A DNA stretch of 5,899 nucleotides from Treponema sp. (GTDB lineage: Bacteria; Spirochaetota; Spirochaetia; Treponematales; Treponemataceae): positions 1-5,899 of the forward strand of contig JAAZCS010000255.1 in the NCBI GenBank assembly GCA_012513125.1, read 5' to 3'. A program made the translations under genes and the position numbers. The notes below the pieces were generated by a model. It was given only the letters and a program-made list of their open reading frames with translations, was not told where the DNA came from and did not search any database. Every line of letters begins with the position of its first letter. The first letter of the stretch is position 1. Shown here in pieces: positions 1 to 5,899 of this stretch.

Positions 1-38
1 GTGCATACTGTATTATAGAATAAAGTTTCATTTTAGAC

Positions 39-67
39 TTGTCAATTAGAACAAAAATACATATATT
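39..67 (+). promoter_or_regulatory. Probable sigma70-type promoter of secA
   Basis: TTGTCA at 39-44 matches the -35 consensus TTGACA at five of six bases. TATATT at 62-67 matches the -10 consensus TATAAT at five of six. The spacer is exactly 17 nt. Transcription would start near base 74, giving a leader of about 28 nt before the secA start codon. The region is very AT-rich, so -10-like hexamers are common by chance; the -35 match and ideal spacing are what give this weight. A promoter upstream of the window could also contribute. Confidence 0.6.
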
Positions 68-90
68 TAATAATAATAATCTGAAAATAT

Positions 91-94
91 AGGA
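91..94 (+). promoter_or_regulatory. Shine-Dalgarno site of secA
   Basis: AGGA sits 7 nt before the ATG at 102 in an A-rich context. It supports that ATG as the start, and the protein from it begins with the usual SecA N-terminal sequence. Confidence 0.7.
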
Positions 95-101
95 AAAAAT
101 T

Positions 102-2873
102 ATGATACTAGATAAAGTACTCACTTTCTTTTTTGGTACACAAAATGATAGAGATGTTAAAAGCTTAAAACCAATTTTACTAAAAGTTAACGAAAAAGAG
201 GATTGGGCAAAATCGCTAAAACCAGAAGAATTTATTGAGCAGACAAAGAGATTTAGAGAAGAATTCAATAATGGAAAATCACTAGATGATATTTTACCAG
301 AAGCATTTGCACTTGCAAGAGAAGCTGCTTTTAGAGTTAGAAATGAAAGAGCCTTTGATGTGCAAATTATGGGTGCCATTGTCTTGCATGAAGGCAAAAT
401 TACAGAAATGAAAACTGGTGAAGGTAAAACGCTTGTTGCAGTTATTGCTGCTTATTTGAACAGTTTAACTGGAAAAGGTGTTCACATTGTTACTGTAAAT
501 GACTATCTTGCAGAACGTGATGCCAATACAATGCGTCCTGTTTTCGCTTACCTTGGTCAGACTGTAGGTTCAATTCTTTCAAACATGGATAACGACGCCC
601 GAAAAAAGGCATACGGATGCGATATAACTTACGGAACAAACAATGAATTTGGATTTGACTACTTGCGTGACAATATGCAAGTAGACTTGAAATCAAAAGT
701 TCAAAGAGATTTTAGTTACTGTATAGTTGATGAAATAGACTCTATTCTTATTGATGAAGCAAGAACTCCACTAATTATTTCTGGAGCAGGAGAAGATGAC
801 ACATATAAATATCATGAAGTAGACAAATACGTTGACGAATTAGTTGAAGTAGAAAAAGATCCAAAAACAGGTGAATATCCTGATGAAACAATGATGGAAA
901 GTGAAGAGCGAAAAAACTTAAAAGGTGATTACACGATTGATGAAAAGTCAAAAAGAGTTTCTTTCACTGATAAAGGTATGAATCACATAGATGACATTCT
1001 TCATCAGCACAATCTTATCACTGGAGCTTTAGTTGACGAACAGAATTTTGAATATGTGCATTATTTTACACAAGCATTACGCTCACACAGGTTATTCAAG
1101 AATAATGTTGATTATATAATTAGAGATGGTCAAGTTCAAATCGTTGATGAATTTACAGGTCGTGTACTCGAAGGAAGACGTTACAGCGATGGACTTCATC
1201 AAGCAATAGAAGCAAAAGAACATATTCGCATTGCTCAAAGAAATAGAACAATGGCAACTATTACATTCCAAAACTTTTTCAGAATGTACGACAAATTATC
1301 TGGTATGACAGGTACTGCAGCTACTGAAGCTGTAGAATTCAATAAAATTTACAAACTTGATGTAGTATCAATTCCTACAAATATGCCAGTTGCTCGTATT
1401 GATGAAAATGATGTTGTATATCTAAATGAAGAAGAAAAATGGGAAGCTATTGCAAAAGAAATAGCTGATGCACATCAAAAAGGACAGCCTGTTCTTGTTG
1501 GTACTGTTTCTGTTGAAAAATCAGAACACCTTTCATCTTTATTAACAAGAAAAGGTATCAAACATGAAGTTTTGAACGCAAAAAACCATGCAAGAGAAGC
1601 TTTAATCATTGCAGAAGCAGGTGCAAAAGGTGCAGTTACAATTGCAACAAATATGGCAGGTCGTGGTACAGATATTAAACTTGGTGGCAATCCTGAATTT
1701 AGAGCAAAGAAAAGAGCTGGCACAAATGCAACGCAAGAAGAATTTGAACAAGCACTAAAATTTGAAAAAGAAAATTGGTTAAAAGATTATCAAGAAGTAA
1801 AAAATGCTGGCGGTTTGTATGTAATTGGTACAGAACGTCATGAATCAAGGCGTATTGACAATCAGTTAAGAGGTCGTTCTGGACGTCAAGGTGATCCTGG
1901 AAGAAGTAAGTTCTTTATTTCTATGGATGATGATTTAATGAGACTCTTCGGTGGTGAAAAAATGAAAGCCATGATGAGTAGAATTGGAATGCAACCTGGA
2001 GAGCCAATTGATCACCCATGGTTGAATAAAGGAATTGAAAAGTCACAACAACGAGTAGAAGACAGAAACTTTGAAATAAGAAAACACCTTCTTGACTATG
2101 ACGATGTTTTAAATGAACAACGTTCTGTAATTTATGAACAAAGAGACGAATTATTAAAAGACGATAATCTTTCAACACGTATCATGAATAATGCAAAAGA
2201 TGTTCTTGAAGACTTATTTGATGAATACCAAATATCATCAAAACACAACAAAGATAATACAGCAACTAGTGCTTTACTTGAAAAAATTAAAGATTTATTT
2301 GGTGTTCAATTACCTAATTCTAACTTAACAAAAGATTCTGTTATTGCTTTCCTTCAAAATGATATTACAGAAAAAGAAACTTTAGCATGCAAAGAAAACT
2401 TAAATATGTTTATCCGCTATCAATACATTCAAATTATTGATAGAAAATGGCTTGACCAACTGGAAACTCTTGAAGGTTTAAGAGAAGCAGTAAGTTTACG
2501 TTCGTATGGTTCTAAAAATCCTCTTACAGAGTACAAAATAGATGGGTTCAACATTTTCTACGAAATGCTCGATTCAATTAGAAATTCAGTAATGTCTAGA
2601 ATTTTTAAAGTTCATATTCAACTTAGCCCAGAAGCTGCTGAACAAAGAAAACAAATGTTGGAAAATCAGCAAAAGAATTTGAATGCACAGCATTCAGAAG
2701 TTACTTCTCAACTTGATGGAAATCAAGCAAGAAGGCAAGCATCTTCAGGAACAATGCAAAAAAACATGCAAACTTCTTCTGTAACTGTAAAAAGAACTAC
2801 ACCAAAAGTTGGAAGAAACGATCCTTGTCCTTGTGGTAGCGGTAAAAAATATAAACAGTGTTGTGGCAAGTAA
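102..2873 (+). CDS. secA: Preprotein translocase subunit SecA (ATPase)
   Basis: SecA is the peripheral ATPase that pushes unfolded preproteins through the SecYEG channel at the inner membrane. The 923 residues cover the whole family architecture. The Q-motif region RAFDVQ is at 83-88. Walker A TGEGKT is at 105-110 and Walker [14 protein letters not shown] at 208-220. The preprotein cross-linking domain spans about 221-395. NBD2 carries GTVSVEKSE (467-475), [13 protein letters not shown] (517-529) and the arginine-finger motif [13 protein letters not shown] (588-600). The helical scaffold and wing domains run from about 640 to 840, followed by a Q/N/S-rich linker to about 900. The C-terminal zinc-binding CxCx8CC motif (cysteines 909, 911, 920, 921) is intact, consistent with SecB or lipid/ribosome contacts known for this tail. 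All catalytic residues appear present. An acidic insert of roughly 15-25 residues near 245-272 lengthens the cross-linking domain relative to E. coli and B. subtilis. The gene seems monocistronic, with its own promoter and a terminator 24 nt after the stop. No SecM-like upstream reading frame is visible in the 101 bases available. Confidence 0.98.
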   Translation: MILDKVLTFFFGTQNDRDVKSLKPILLKVNEKEDWAKSLKPEEFIEQTKRFREEFNNGKSLDDILPEAFALAREAAFRVRNERAFDVQIMGAIVLHEGKITEMKTGEGKTLVAVIAAYLNSLTGKGVHIVTVNDYLAERDANTMRPVFAYLGQTVGSILSNMDNDARKKAYGCDITYGTNNEFGFDYLRDNMQVDLKSKVQRDFSYCIVDEIDSILIDEARTPLIISGAGEDDTYKYHEVDKYVDELVEVEKDPKTGEYPDETMMESEERKNLKGDYTIDEKSKRVSFTDKGMNHIDDILHQHNLITGALVDEQNFEYVHYFTQALRSHRLFKNNVDYIIRDGQVQIVDEFTGRVLEGRRYSDGLHQAIEAKEHIRIAQRNRTMATITFQNFFRMYDKLSGMTGTAATEAVEFNKIYKLDVVSIPTNMPVARIDENDVVYLNEEEKWEAIAKEIADAHQKGQPVLVGTVSVEKSEHLSSLLTRKGIKHEVLNAKNHAREALIIAEAGAKGAVTIATNMAGRGTDIKLGGNPEFRAKKRAGTNATQEEFEQALKFEKENWLKDYQEVKNAGGLYVIGTERHESRRIDNQLRGRSGRQGDPGRSKFFISMDDDLMRLFGGEKMKAMMSRIGMQPGEPIDHPWLNKGIEKSQQRVEDRNFEIRKHLLDYDDVLNEQRSVIYEQRDELLKDDNLSTRIMNNAKDVLEDLFDEYQISSKHNKDNTATSALLEKIKDLFGVQLPNSNLTKDSVIAFLQNDITEKETLACKENLNMFIRYQYIQIIDRKWLDQLETLEGLREAVSLRSYGSKNPLTEYKIDGFNIFYEMLDSIRNSVMSRIFKVHIQLSPEAAEQRKQMLENQQKNLNAQHSEVTSQLDGNQARRQASSGTMQKNMQTSSVTVKRTTPKVGRNDPCPCGSGKKYKQCCGK

Positions 2874-2897
2874 TCAAATATCAAAATAATTAAGTAA

Positions 2898-2959
2898 AAA
2901 AAAACGCCTTGTTTGCCGTACACTCCATTTTTTGGATACTTCAAACAAGGCGTTTTTTT
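2898..2959. terminator. Bidirectional intrinsic terminator between secA and lepB
   Basis: Bases 2898-2915 (seven A then CGCCTTGTTTG) are perfectly complementary to 2942-2959 (CAAACAAGGCG then seven T), an 18-bp stem. The 11-bp mixed core is flanked by an A tract on one side and a T tract on the other, so a U run follows the hairpin in both directions. It lies 24 nt after the secA stop and 13 nt after the stop of the convergent signal peptidase gene, as expected for a shared terminator. The 26-nt loop (2916-2941) is unusually long and can fold further: TCCA 2924-2927 with TGGA 2933-2936, and GTA 2918-2920 with TAC 2937-2939. Confidence 0.9.
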
Positions 2960-2972
2960 AATTCTACAAACT

Positions 2973-4685
2973 CTACTTAATCAATCCCACTCGTGAAGTT
3001 GGCCAGAATCTAAATAAAGGCTTACCTAACAAATATTTTTTATTGATATATTGAGGTTCAACATTTGAATAATATTGGACAGAATTCTTATCATACGTTG
3101 TCAATTCTATTAACTTTTCTGAATAAGAATGACGTAAATCCAATGAATTAAATCTATTATCACCCATCATGAAAAAACAATTTTCAGGAATATACTGAGG
3201 ATTGCCGTATTCATCATTTTTAGGGAAAATACCCATATTTCGTTGATTAATTAATTGAATATACCAATTAATTTCTTCAGCTTGAGAATATAAATCCAAA
3301 AGTTCTTCATCATTTACCCAAGAAGAATATGGAACTTCATTTCTAATATAATTAGCATATTTAAGTACCAATTTTCCTAGAACTACTTTTGACATTACAT
3401 TAATTTTGTAATTAGCTTCAGAATAAATATCTTTTTCAGTATCTATTTCAGGAATCCATGAATTAAGAAACGAAACAAACCATTCATAGCCATTTTTCTT
3501 TGTTATTATTTCACCAGACAAAGACTGAACATTCTTAAACAAATCAAATTCATATAAACTAGGAATAGTAAAATCGCTTGTATAAGTTTTGTTCAAATAT
3601 TGCTTCAAACTGTTTAAAATTTGAATAACATCATTTCTTGCTTCAATTAAATTATAATTTCTTCTGAACTCTTCAAAATCAATCATTGATTTATATTCAT
3701 CTTTTGAAAGAGGAGTGATTCTAACTTTATCTAGTGTATTTTTATCTAAATCAGAAATATTCCAAGCTGCATAATTATTCTCTGTTGTAACAGGTTTAAA
3801 TTGAACATCATCCTTTGTTCTGGCGTATAATATTCCATCTTGCATAACTAGCTGTTCTCCGCTTTCACCTACAATACGCTTAACCAAAGGATCAGCTTTT
3901 AACTCTCCATTATCATCTTTATTTAAATTTACAGTCATAATTGTAAACATATAAACCAATTGAGACACAACAGATTTAACTTCAGATTGTCTATCAATAC
4001 TATAGTGAGGATTACGTAAAACAACGATATCACCTCTTTTGTATTTTCTAAAAGTGGGAAGACCTACATCAGTAAGTGGAAATTTTGGACCAGCATCAAT
4101 TTTCGAAACTAAAACTCTGTCCTTAACTAAAAAAGTTGGAACCATTGATTCAGAAGGAATCTCATATAATTGTAGAATAAAAATTTGTACTAAAAGAACA
4201 GTAAAAACAGATTGTATTAACGCATCTATCCATGAAAAAACTTCAAACAGAATTCTTTTATAACCTTTATATTTTTTTTGGACAATATACTTTACATTCC
4301 AACTTTCCGTCAGTCGCTTTATTCTTTTGTCAGATAAAAAATAATAACTAATTATAAACGATGAAACGGTAAGTATAATCCATAATAAAACTGTTATCAC
4401 ATCATAAAAATATGTTGTTCCAAACTTCCCTGCTCTTCTTAAAATAAAAGATACTAACATAACAAAAGGGAGATATTCTGATAATTCTCTGACTAATCTT
4501 ACATAGTTTGCGTTCAAAGGTCGTAATAATCTTACATATGAAAAATATACAAGCGTAGCTGTAAAAGCAATAGACAACACAGAAGCCAAAATAGACAGGT
4601 CAAACCTAAAATTAATTGAAAATATTGAAAAAAGTATTGATGATACCAACTCAATATATATAAAAATTGAAAATTTCTTATTCAT
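2973..4685 (-). CDS. lepB: Signal peptidase I, S26 family, long multi-pass form
   Basis: Type I signal peptidases cleave signal peptides from exported preproteins on the outer face of the inner membrane with a Ser/Lys dyad. Box B is IPSESMVPT (176-184) with nucleophile Ser180. Box C is KRGDIVVLRNP (216-226). Box D is DPLVKRIVG (265-273) with general base Lys269. Box E is GDNRFNSLDLRHS (508-520), retaining the positions of E. coli S278, D280 and R282. The end, GKPLFRFWPTSRVGLI, is typical of the family. Hydrophobic segments lie at about 5-25, 30-50, 70-84, 95-117 and 155-174, the last leading into the active site. At 570 residues it is much longer than E. coli LepB (324) or B. subtilis SipS (184). 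The extra length is the multi-pass N-terminus plus inserts at about 227-262, 300-490 and 521-545. Box D is divergent (GESGE where GLPGD is common). The start has no clear Shine-Dalgarno site, but it precedes the first membrane helix and no better start is seen. It lies 44 nt after the TatD gene, probably in one operon. The symbol is by family; whether this is the sole signal peptidase is unknown. Confidence 0.92.
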   Translation of the reverse strand: MNKKFSIFIYIELVSSILFSIFSINFRFDLSILASVLSIAFTATLVYFSYVRLLRPLNANYVRLVRELSEYLPFVMLVSFILRRAGKFGTTYFYDVITVLLWIILTVSSFIISYYFLSDKRIKRLTESWNVKYIVQKKYKGYKRILFEVFSWIDALIQSVFTVLLVQIFILQLYEIPSESMVPTFLVKDRVLVSKIDAGPKFPLTDVGLPTFRKYKRGDIVVLRNPHYSIDRQSEVKSVVSQLVYMFTIMTVNLNKDDNGELKADPLVKRIVGESGEQLVMQDGILYARTKDDVQFKPVTTENNYAAWNISDLDKNTLDKVRITPLSKDEYKSMIDFEEFRRNYNLIEARNDVIQILNSLKQYLNKTYTSDFTIPSLYEFDLFKNVQSLSGEIITKKNGYEWFVSFLNSWIPEIDTEKDIYSEANYKINVMSKVVLGKLVLKYANYIRNEVPYSSWVNDEELLDLYSQAEEINWYIQLINQRNMGIFPKNDEYGNPQYIPENCFFMMGDNRFNSLDLRHSYSEKLIELTTYDKNSVQYYSNVEPQYINKKYLLGKPLFRFWPTSRVGLIK

Positions 4686-4729
4686 ATATTAATAATAACA
4701 AAAAATCACACAAATAGAAATATTATTAT

Positions 4730-5500
4730 TCAAGAAAATAATGAAATATAATTATTTTCAATATTTAACATAAATTCGCTATAAGAAAACTGTTCTTTTT
4801 TTAAATTATAAAAAGCATCATATACCTTTTTTATTTCACTACAATATGTTTGACTTTCATTTTTTAAATACTGAAAAGGTGCATCTGTTTCGCATAATAA
4901 CGTAGATAATGGTAATTCATTTACACACTCAAGAACTTTTTTATTATTATTGAGAATTTGTTTACCAAATGAAAAGAAACAATTTATATCTTTTTTCAAC
5001 AAACTCTTAGCCTCCACAGAAGACCCCATAAATGAATGAAACAAAACAAATGGAATTTTTTTTAATTTTTTTGAATATTCAAACAACTTTTCATTTCCTT
5101 TTCTACAATGAACAATTATTGGTAAGTTGTTTTCTATTGCTAATTCAAGCTGAATATTCCACACTTCTTCTTGAATGTCTTTTTGCCTTTTAAATTCATC
5201 GTTAAAAAAATCAAATCCTGTTTCACCAATCGCATTAATCTCCTTTTTCCGAATGAGAGATTCTAAAAACATAACGTTAGTAATATCAGGATTTTGCGGA
5301 TGAATACCAAAAGCCTTTTGTATATTTAATTTGAAAGTATCTATAAATTGATTTTGATGTTCCCATTCATTTATTGAATGAGCACAAGAACAGCCTTTAT
5401 ACGACATTTCATTTTCAATATCATATGAATTTACATCCAAACAAACAGACAAATGGAAATGAGCATCATAATAAACTTTTTTTGAATTTTTTTCTAACAT
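4730..5500 (-). CDS. TatD family metal-dependent hydrolase (putative DNase)
   Basis: This 256-residue protein has the usual length and complete metal-site signature of the TatD branch of the amidohydrolase superfamily. The signature is DAHFH with D12, H14 and H16; GIHPQ with H67; GETGFD with E93; IIVHCRKG with H131; LFHSFMGS with H155; and CETDAPF with D206. Characterised TatD proteins are cytoplasmic Mg-dependent 3'-5' exonucleases or related hydrolases; the substrate here cannot be told from sequence. Despite the name, the family is not needed for Tat export. The HCRKGNEKLF and HSFMGS blocks look closer to the YjjV/YcfH-like members than to E. coli TatD itself, which is a judgement by eye. 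The start at 5500 is needed because the next methionine (residue 32) would remove the DxHxH motif, yet only a weak GGTAG lies 11 nt upstream. Two A7 runs fall within codons 3-8, and an A8 and an A7 run encode KKLKK (144-148). It is first in a probable two-gene transcript with the signal peptidase. Confidence 0.93.
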   Translation of the reverse strand: MLEKNSKKVYYDAHFHLSVCLDVNSYDIENEMSYKGCSCAHSINEWEHQNQFIDTFKLNIQKAFGIHPQNPDITNVMFLESLIRKKEINAIGETGFDFFNDEFKRQKDIQEEVWNIQLELAIENNLPIIVHCRKGNEKLFEYSKKLKKIPFVLFHSFMGSSVEAKSLLKKDINCFFSFGKQILNNNKKVLECVNELPLSTLLCETDAPFQYLKNESQTYCSEIKKVYDAFYNLKKEQFSYSEFMLNIENNYISLFS

Positions 5501-5535
5501 TTATTTTTAATCTACCGAAAATATGAGTATCAGAC

Positions 5536-5564
5536 ATAATAACTTATTTAATAAGTTTTGTAAA
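5536..5564 (-). promoter_or_regulatory. Candidate sigma70-type promoter of the tatD-lepB transcript
   Basis: Read on the minus strand, TTTACA (5564-5559) matches the -35 consensus at five of six bases. TATTAT (5541-5536) matches the -10 consensus at five of six. The spacer is 17 nt. Transcription would start near 5529, about 28 nt before the TatD start codon. The AT-rich background lowers the weight of any single match. Confidence 0.5.
5541..5557. repeat. 17-nt perfect palindrome, possible operator
   Basis: AACTTATT, one central T, then AATAAGTT: two 8-bp arms in perfect inverted symmetry. It fills the spacer of the candidate tatD promoter almost exactly, overlapping the first -10 base, and lies 34 nt upstream of the start codon of the divergent 72-aa gene. 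This is where a dimeric repressor could block one or both promoters. No regulator gene is present in the window and no known operator is recognised. Confidence 0.4.
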
Positions 5565-5579
5565 AATGATTTTTTCTTT

Positions 5580-5585
5580 AGGGGG
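5580..5585 (+). promoter_or_regulatory. Strong Shine-Dalgarno site of the 72-aa gene
   Basis: AGGGGG sits 6 nt before the ATG at 5592. In a region otherwise nearly devoid of G runs it is conspicuous. It is the best argument that the short reading frame is a real, well-translated gene with this start. Confidence 0.75.
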
Positions 5586-5591
5586 AAATAA

Positions 5592-5810
5592 ATGAAGAGT
5601 TATACACTAAAAAGTTTAGGAAAAAACACAGATTACATCACTATTGTTCGAGAAATGAATGATGGATTTGTTGTAAGAATAGTCCGTGATTTAGATGGTT
5701 ATGAAGATGTAAAAACAGATTATATTAGCAAAGAATTATTTGAAAGCTGTATTAGAACTGGGTATTTAACAGAGATTACAGAATCATTAAAACTAGTGGC
5801 AAATGCATAA
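5592..5810 (+). CDS. Small conserved-looking protein of unknown function, 72 aa
   Basis: I do not recognise a named family. The product is soluble-looking, with no membrane segment or signal peptide and near-balanced charge (12 acidic, 10 basic residues). Residues 15-32 alternate hydrophobic and polar (YITIVRE, then GFVVRIVRD after an NDG turn), suggesting a beta hairpin. The segment YISKELFESCIRTGYLTEI (44-62) looks like a short helix and final strand, with one cysteine at 53. No metal, nucleotide or DNA-binding motif is visible. Evidence that it is a real gene is the AGGGGG Shine-Dalgarno site with 6-nt spacing, protein-like composition over its full length, and a hairpin terminator starting 8 nt after the stop. 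It is transcribed divergently from tatD. A possible -10 (TTTAAT, 5547-5552) lies inside the palindrome but has no good -35, so its promoter is unresolved. Confidence 0.8.
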   Translation: MKSYTLKSLGKNTDYITIVREMNDGFVVRIVRDLDGYEDVKTDYISKELFESCIRTGYLTEITESLKLVANA

Positions 5811-5818
5811 ATGAATTA

Positions 5819-5850
5819 AAAACACCCATATTTTTATGGGTGTTTTATTT
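5819..5850. terminator. Intrinsic terminator after the 72-aa gene
   Basis: AAAACACCCATA (5819-5830) pairs perfectly with TATGGGTGTTTT (5835-5846) across a TTTT loop. The 12-bp stem has an eight-base core, ACACCCAT, and a T-rich tail, TTTTATTT. It starts 8 nt after the stop of the small gene. The leading A run means it could also stop transcription arriving on the minus strand from a gene to the right of the window. Confidence 0.88.
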
Positions 5851-5899
5851 TATCAACAATATATTTTGCCATTTAATCTTTGTTTGTTACAGGAATCCA

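Noticed and set aside
1..49. Possible tail of an upstream plus-strand gene
   Set aside because: All three frames reach a stop within 49 bases and none shows recognisable protein; the stretch is AT-rich and fits intergenic DNA.
490..2178. Open frames on the minus strand inside secA (490-696, 1475-1723, 1921-2178)
   Set aside because: They lie wholly within the intact secA gene, have low-complexity or improbable protein composition, and show no ribosome-binding sites or recognisable motifs. They are shadows of secA codons.
2723..2944. 73-codon minus-strand frame covering the secA end and the terminator
   Set aside because: It would start inside the terminator hairpin and read antisense through the conserved zinc-binding tail of SecA. 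There is no independent support.
4039..4263. 74-codon plus-strand frame inside the signal peptidase gene
   Set aside because: It is antisense to the box B region and last membrane helix of an intact gene, and resembles no protein I know.
4734..4759. 9-bp inverted repeat (GAAAATAAT / ATTATTTTC) in the last codons of tatD
   Set aside because: It is almost purely A/T, so the hairpin would be weak. It falls within coding sequence for ENNYISLF and has no GC-rich stem typical of a terminator. Chance in AT-rich DNA is sufficient.
5836..5899. Plus-strand ATG frame running open from inside the second terminator to the window edge
   Set aside because: It starts within the terminator stem, has no Shine-Dalgarno site, and is only 21 codons in view.
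5853..5899. Possible 3' end of a minus-strand gene entering from the right
   Set aside because: Two minus-strand frames reach stops here (14 and 8 codons visible) and the terminator could serve such a gene, but the pieces are too short to choose a frame or recognise a product.

Overview
The window reads as an AT-rich bacterial chromosome, most likely a spirochaete of the genus Treponema. This rests on remembered family resemblance, not on a search. The main clue is the signal peptidase: it has a multi-pass membrane N-terminus and a box D region (ADPLVKRIVG following a hydrophobic stretch and a KDDNGE segment) of a kind I associate with treponemal S26 peptidases. SecA (923 aa with a short acidic insert) fits the same origin but is not diagnostic.

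Layout. Bases 1-101 carry a good sigma70-type promoter and a Shine-Dalgarno site for secA. Bases 102-2873 (+) encode a complete SecA translocase ATPase. Bases 2898-2959 hold an 18-bp perfect inverted repeat with A and T tracts on its outer sides, a bidirectional terminator shared by secA and the convergent gene. Bases 2973-4685 (-) encode a 570-aa S26-family signal peptidase I with five predicted membrane segments and three insertions in its catalytic domain. Bases 4730-5500 (-) encode a TatD-family metal-dependent hydrolase, 44 nt upstream of the peptidase and probably co-transcribed with it. Bases 5501-5591 are a divergent intergenic region with a promoter candidate for tatD whose spacer coincides with a 17-nt palindrome. 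Bases 5592-5810 (+) encode a 72-aa protein of unknown function with a strong Shine-Dalgarno site, followed by a hairpin terminator at 5819-5850. The last ~49 bases contain no gene I can support.

Function. Two of the four genes serve the same export pathway: SecA drives preproteins through SecYEG and the signal peptidase removes their signal peptides. They face each other across one terminator, so they are neighbours but not one operon. TatD-family proteins are associated with nuclease or hydrolase activity, and nothing here links this one mechanistically to secretion. There is no sign of mobile DNA, CRISPR, RNA genes or defence systems. The window is mostly ordinary core genome. The parts worth a second look are the unusual signal peptidase architecture, the palindrome inside the tatD promoter and the uncharacterised small protein. 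I did not find a convincing undescribed system.
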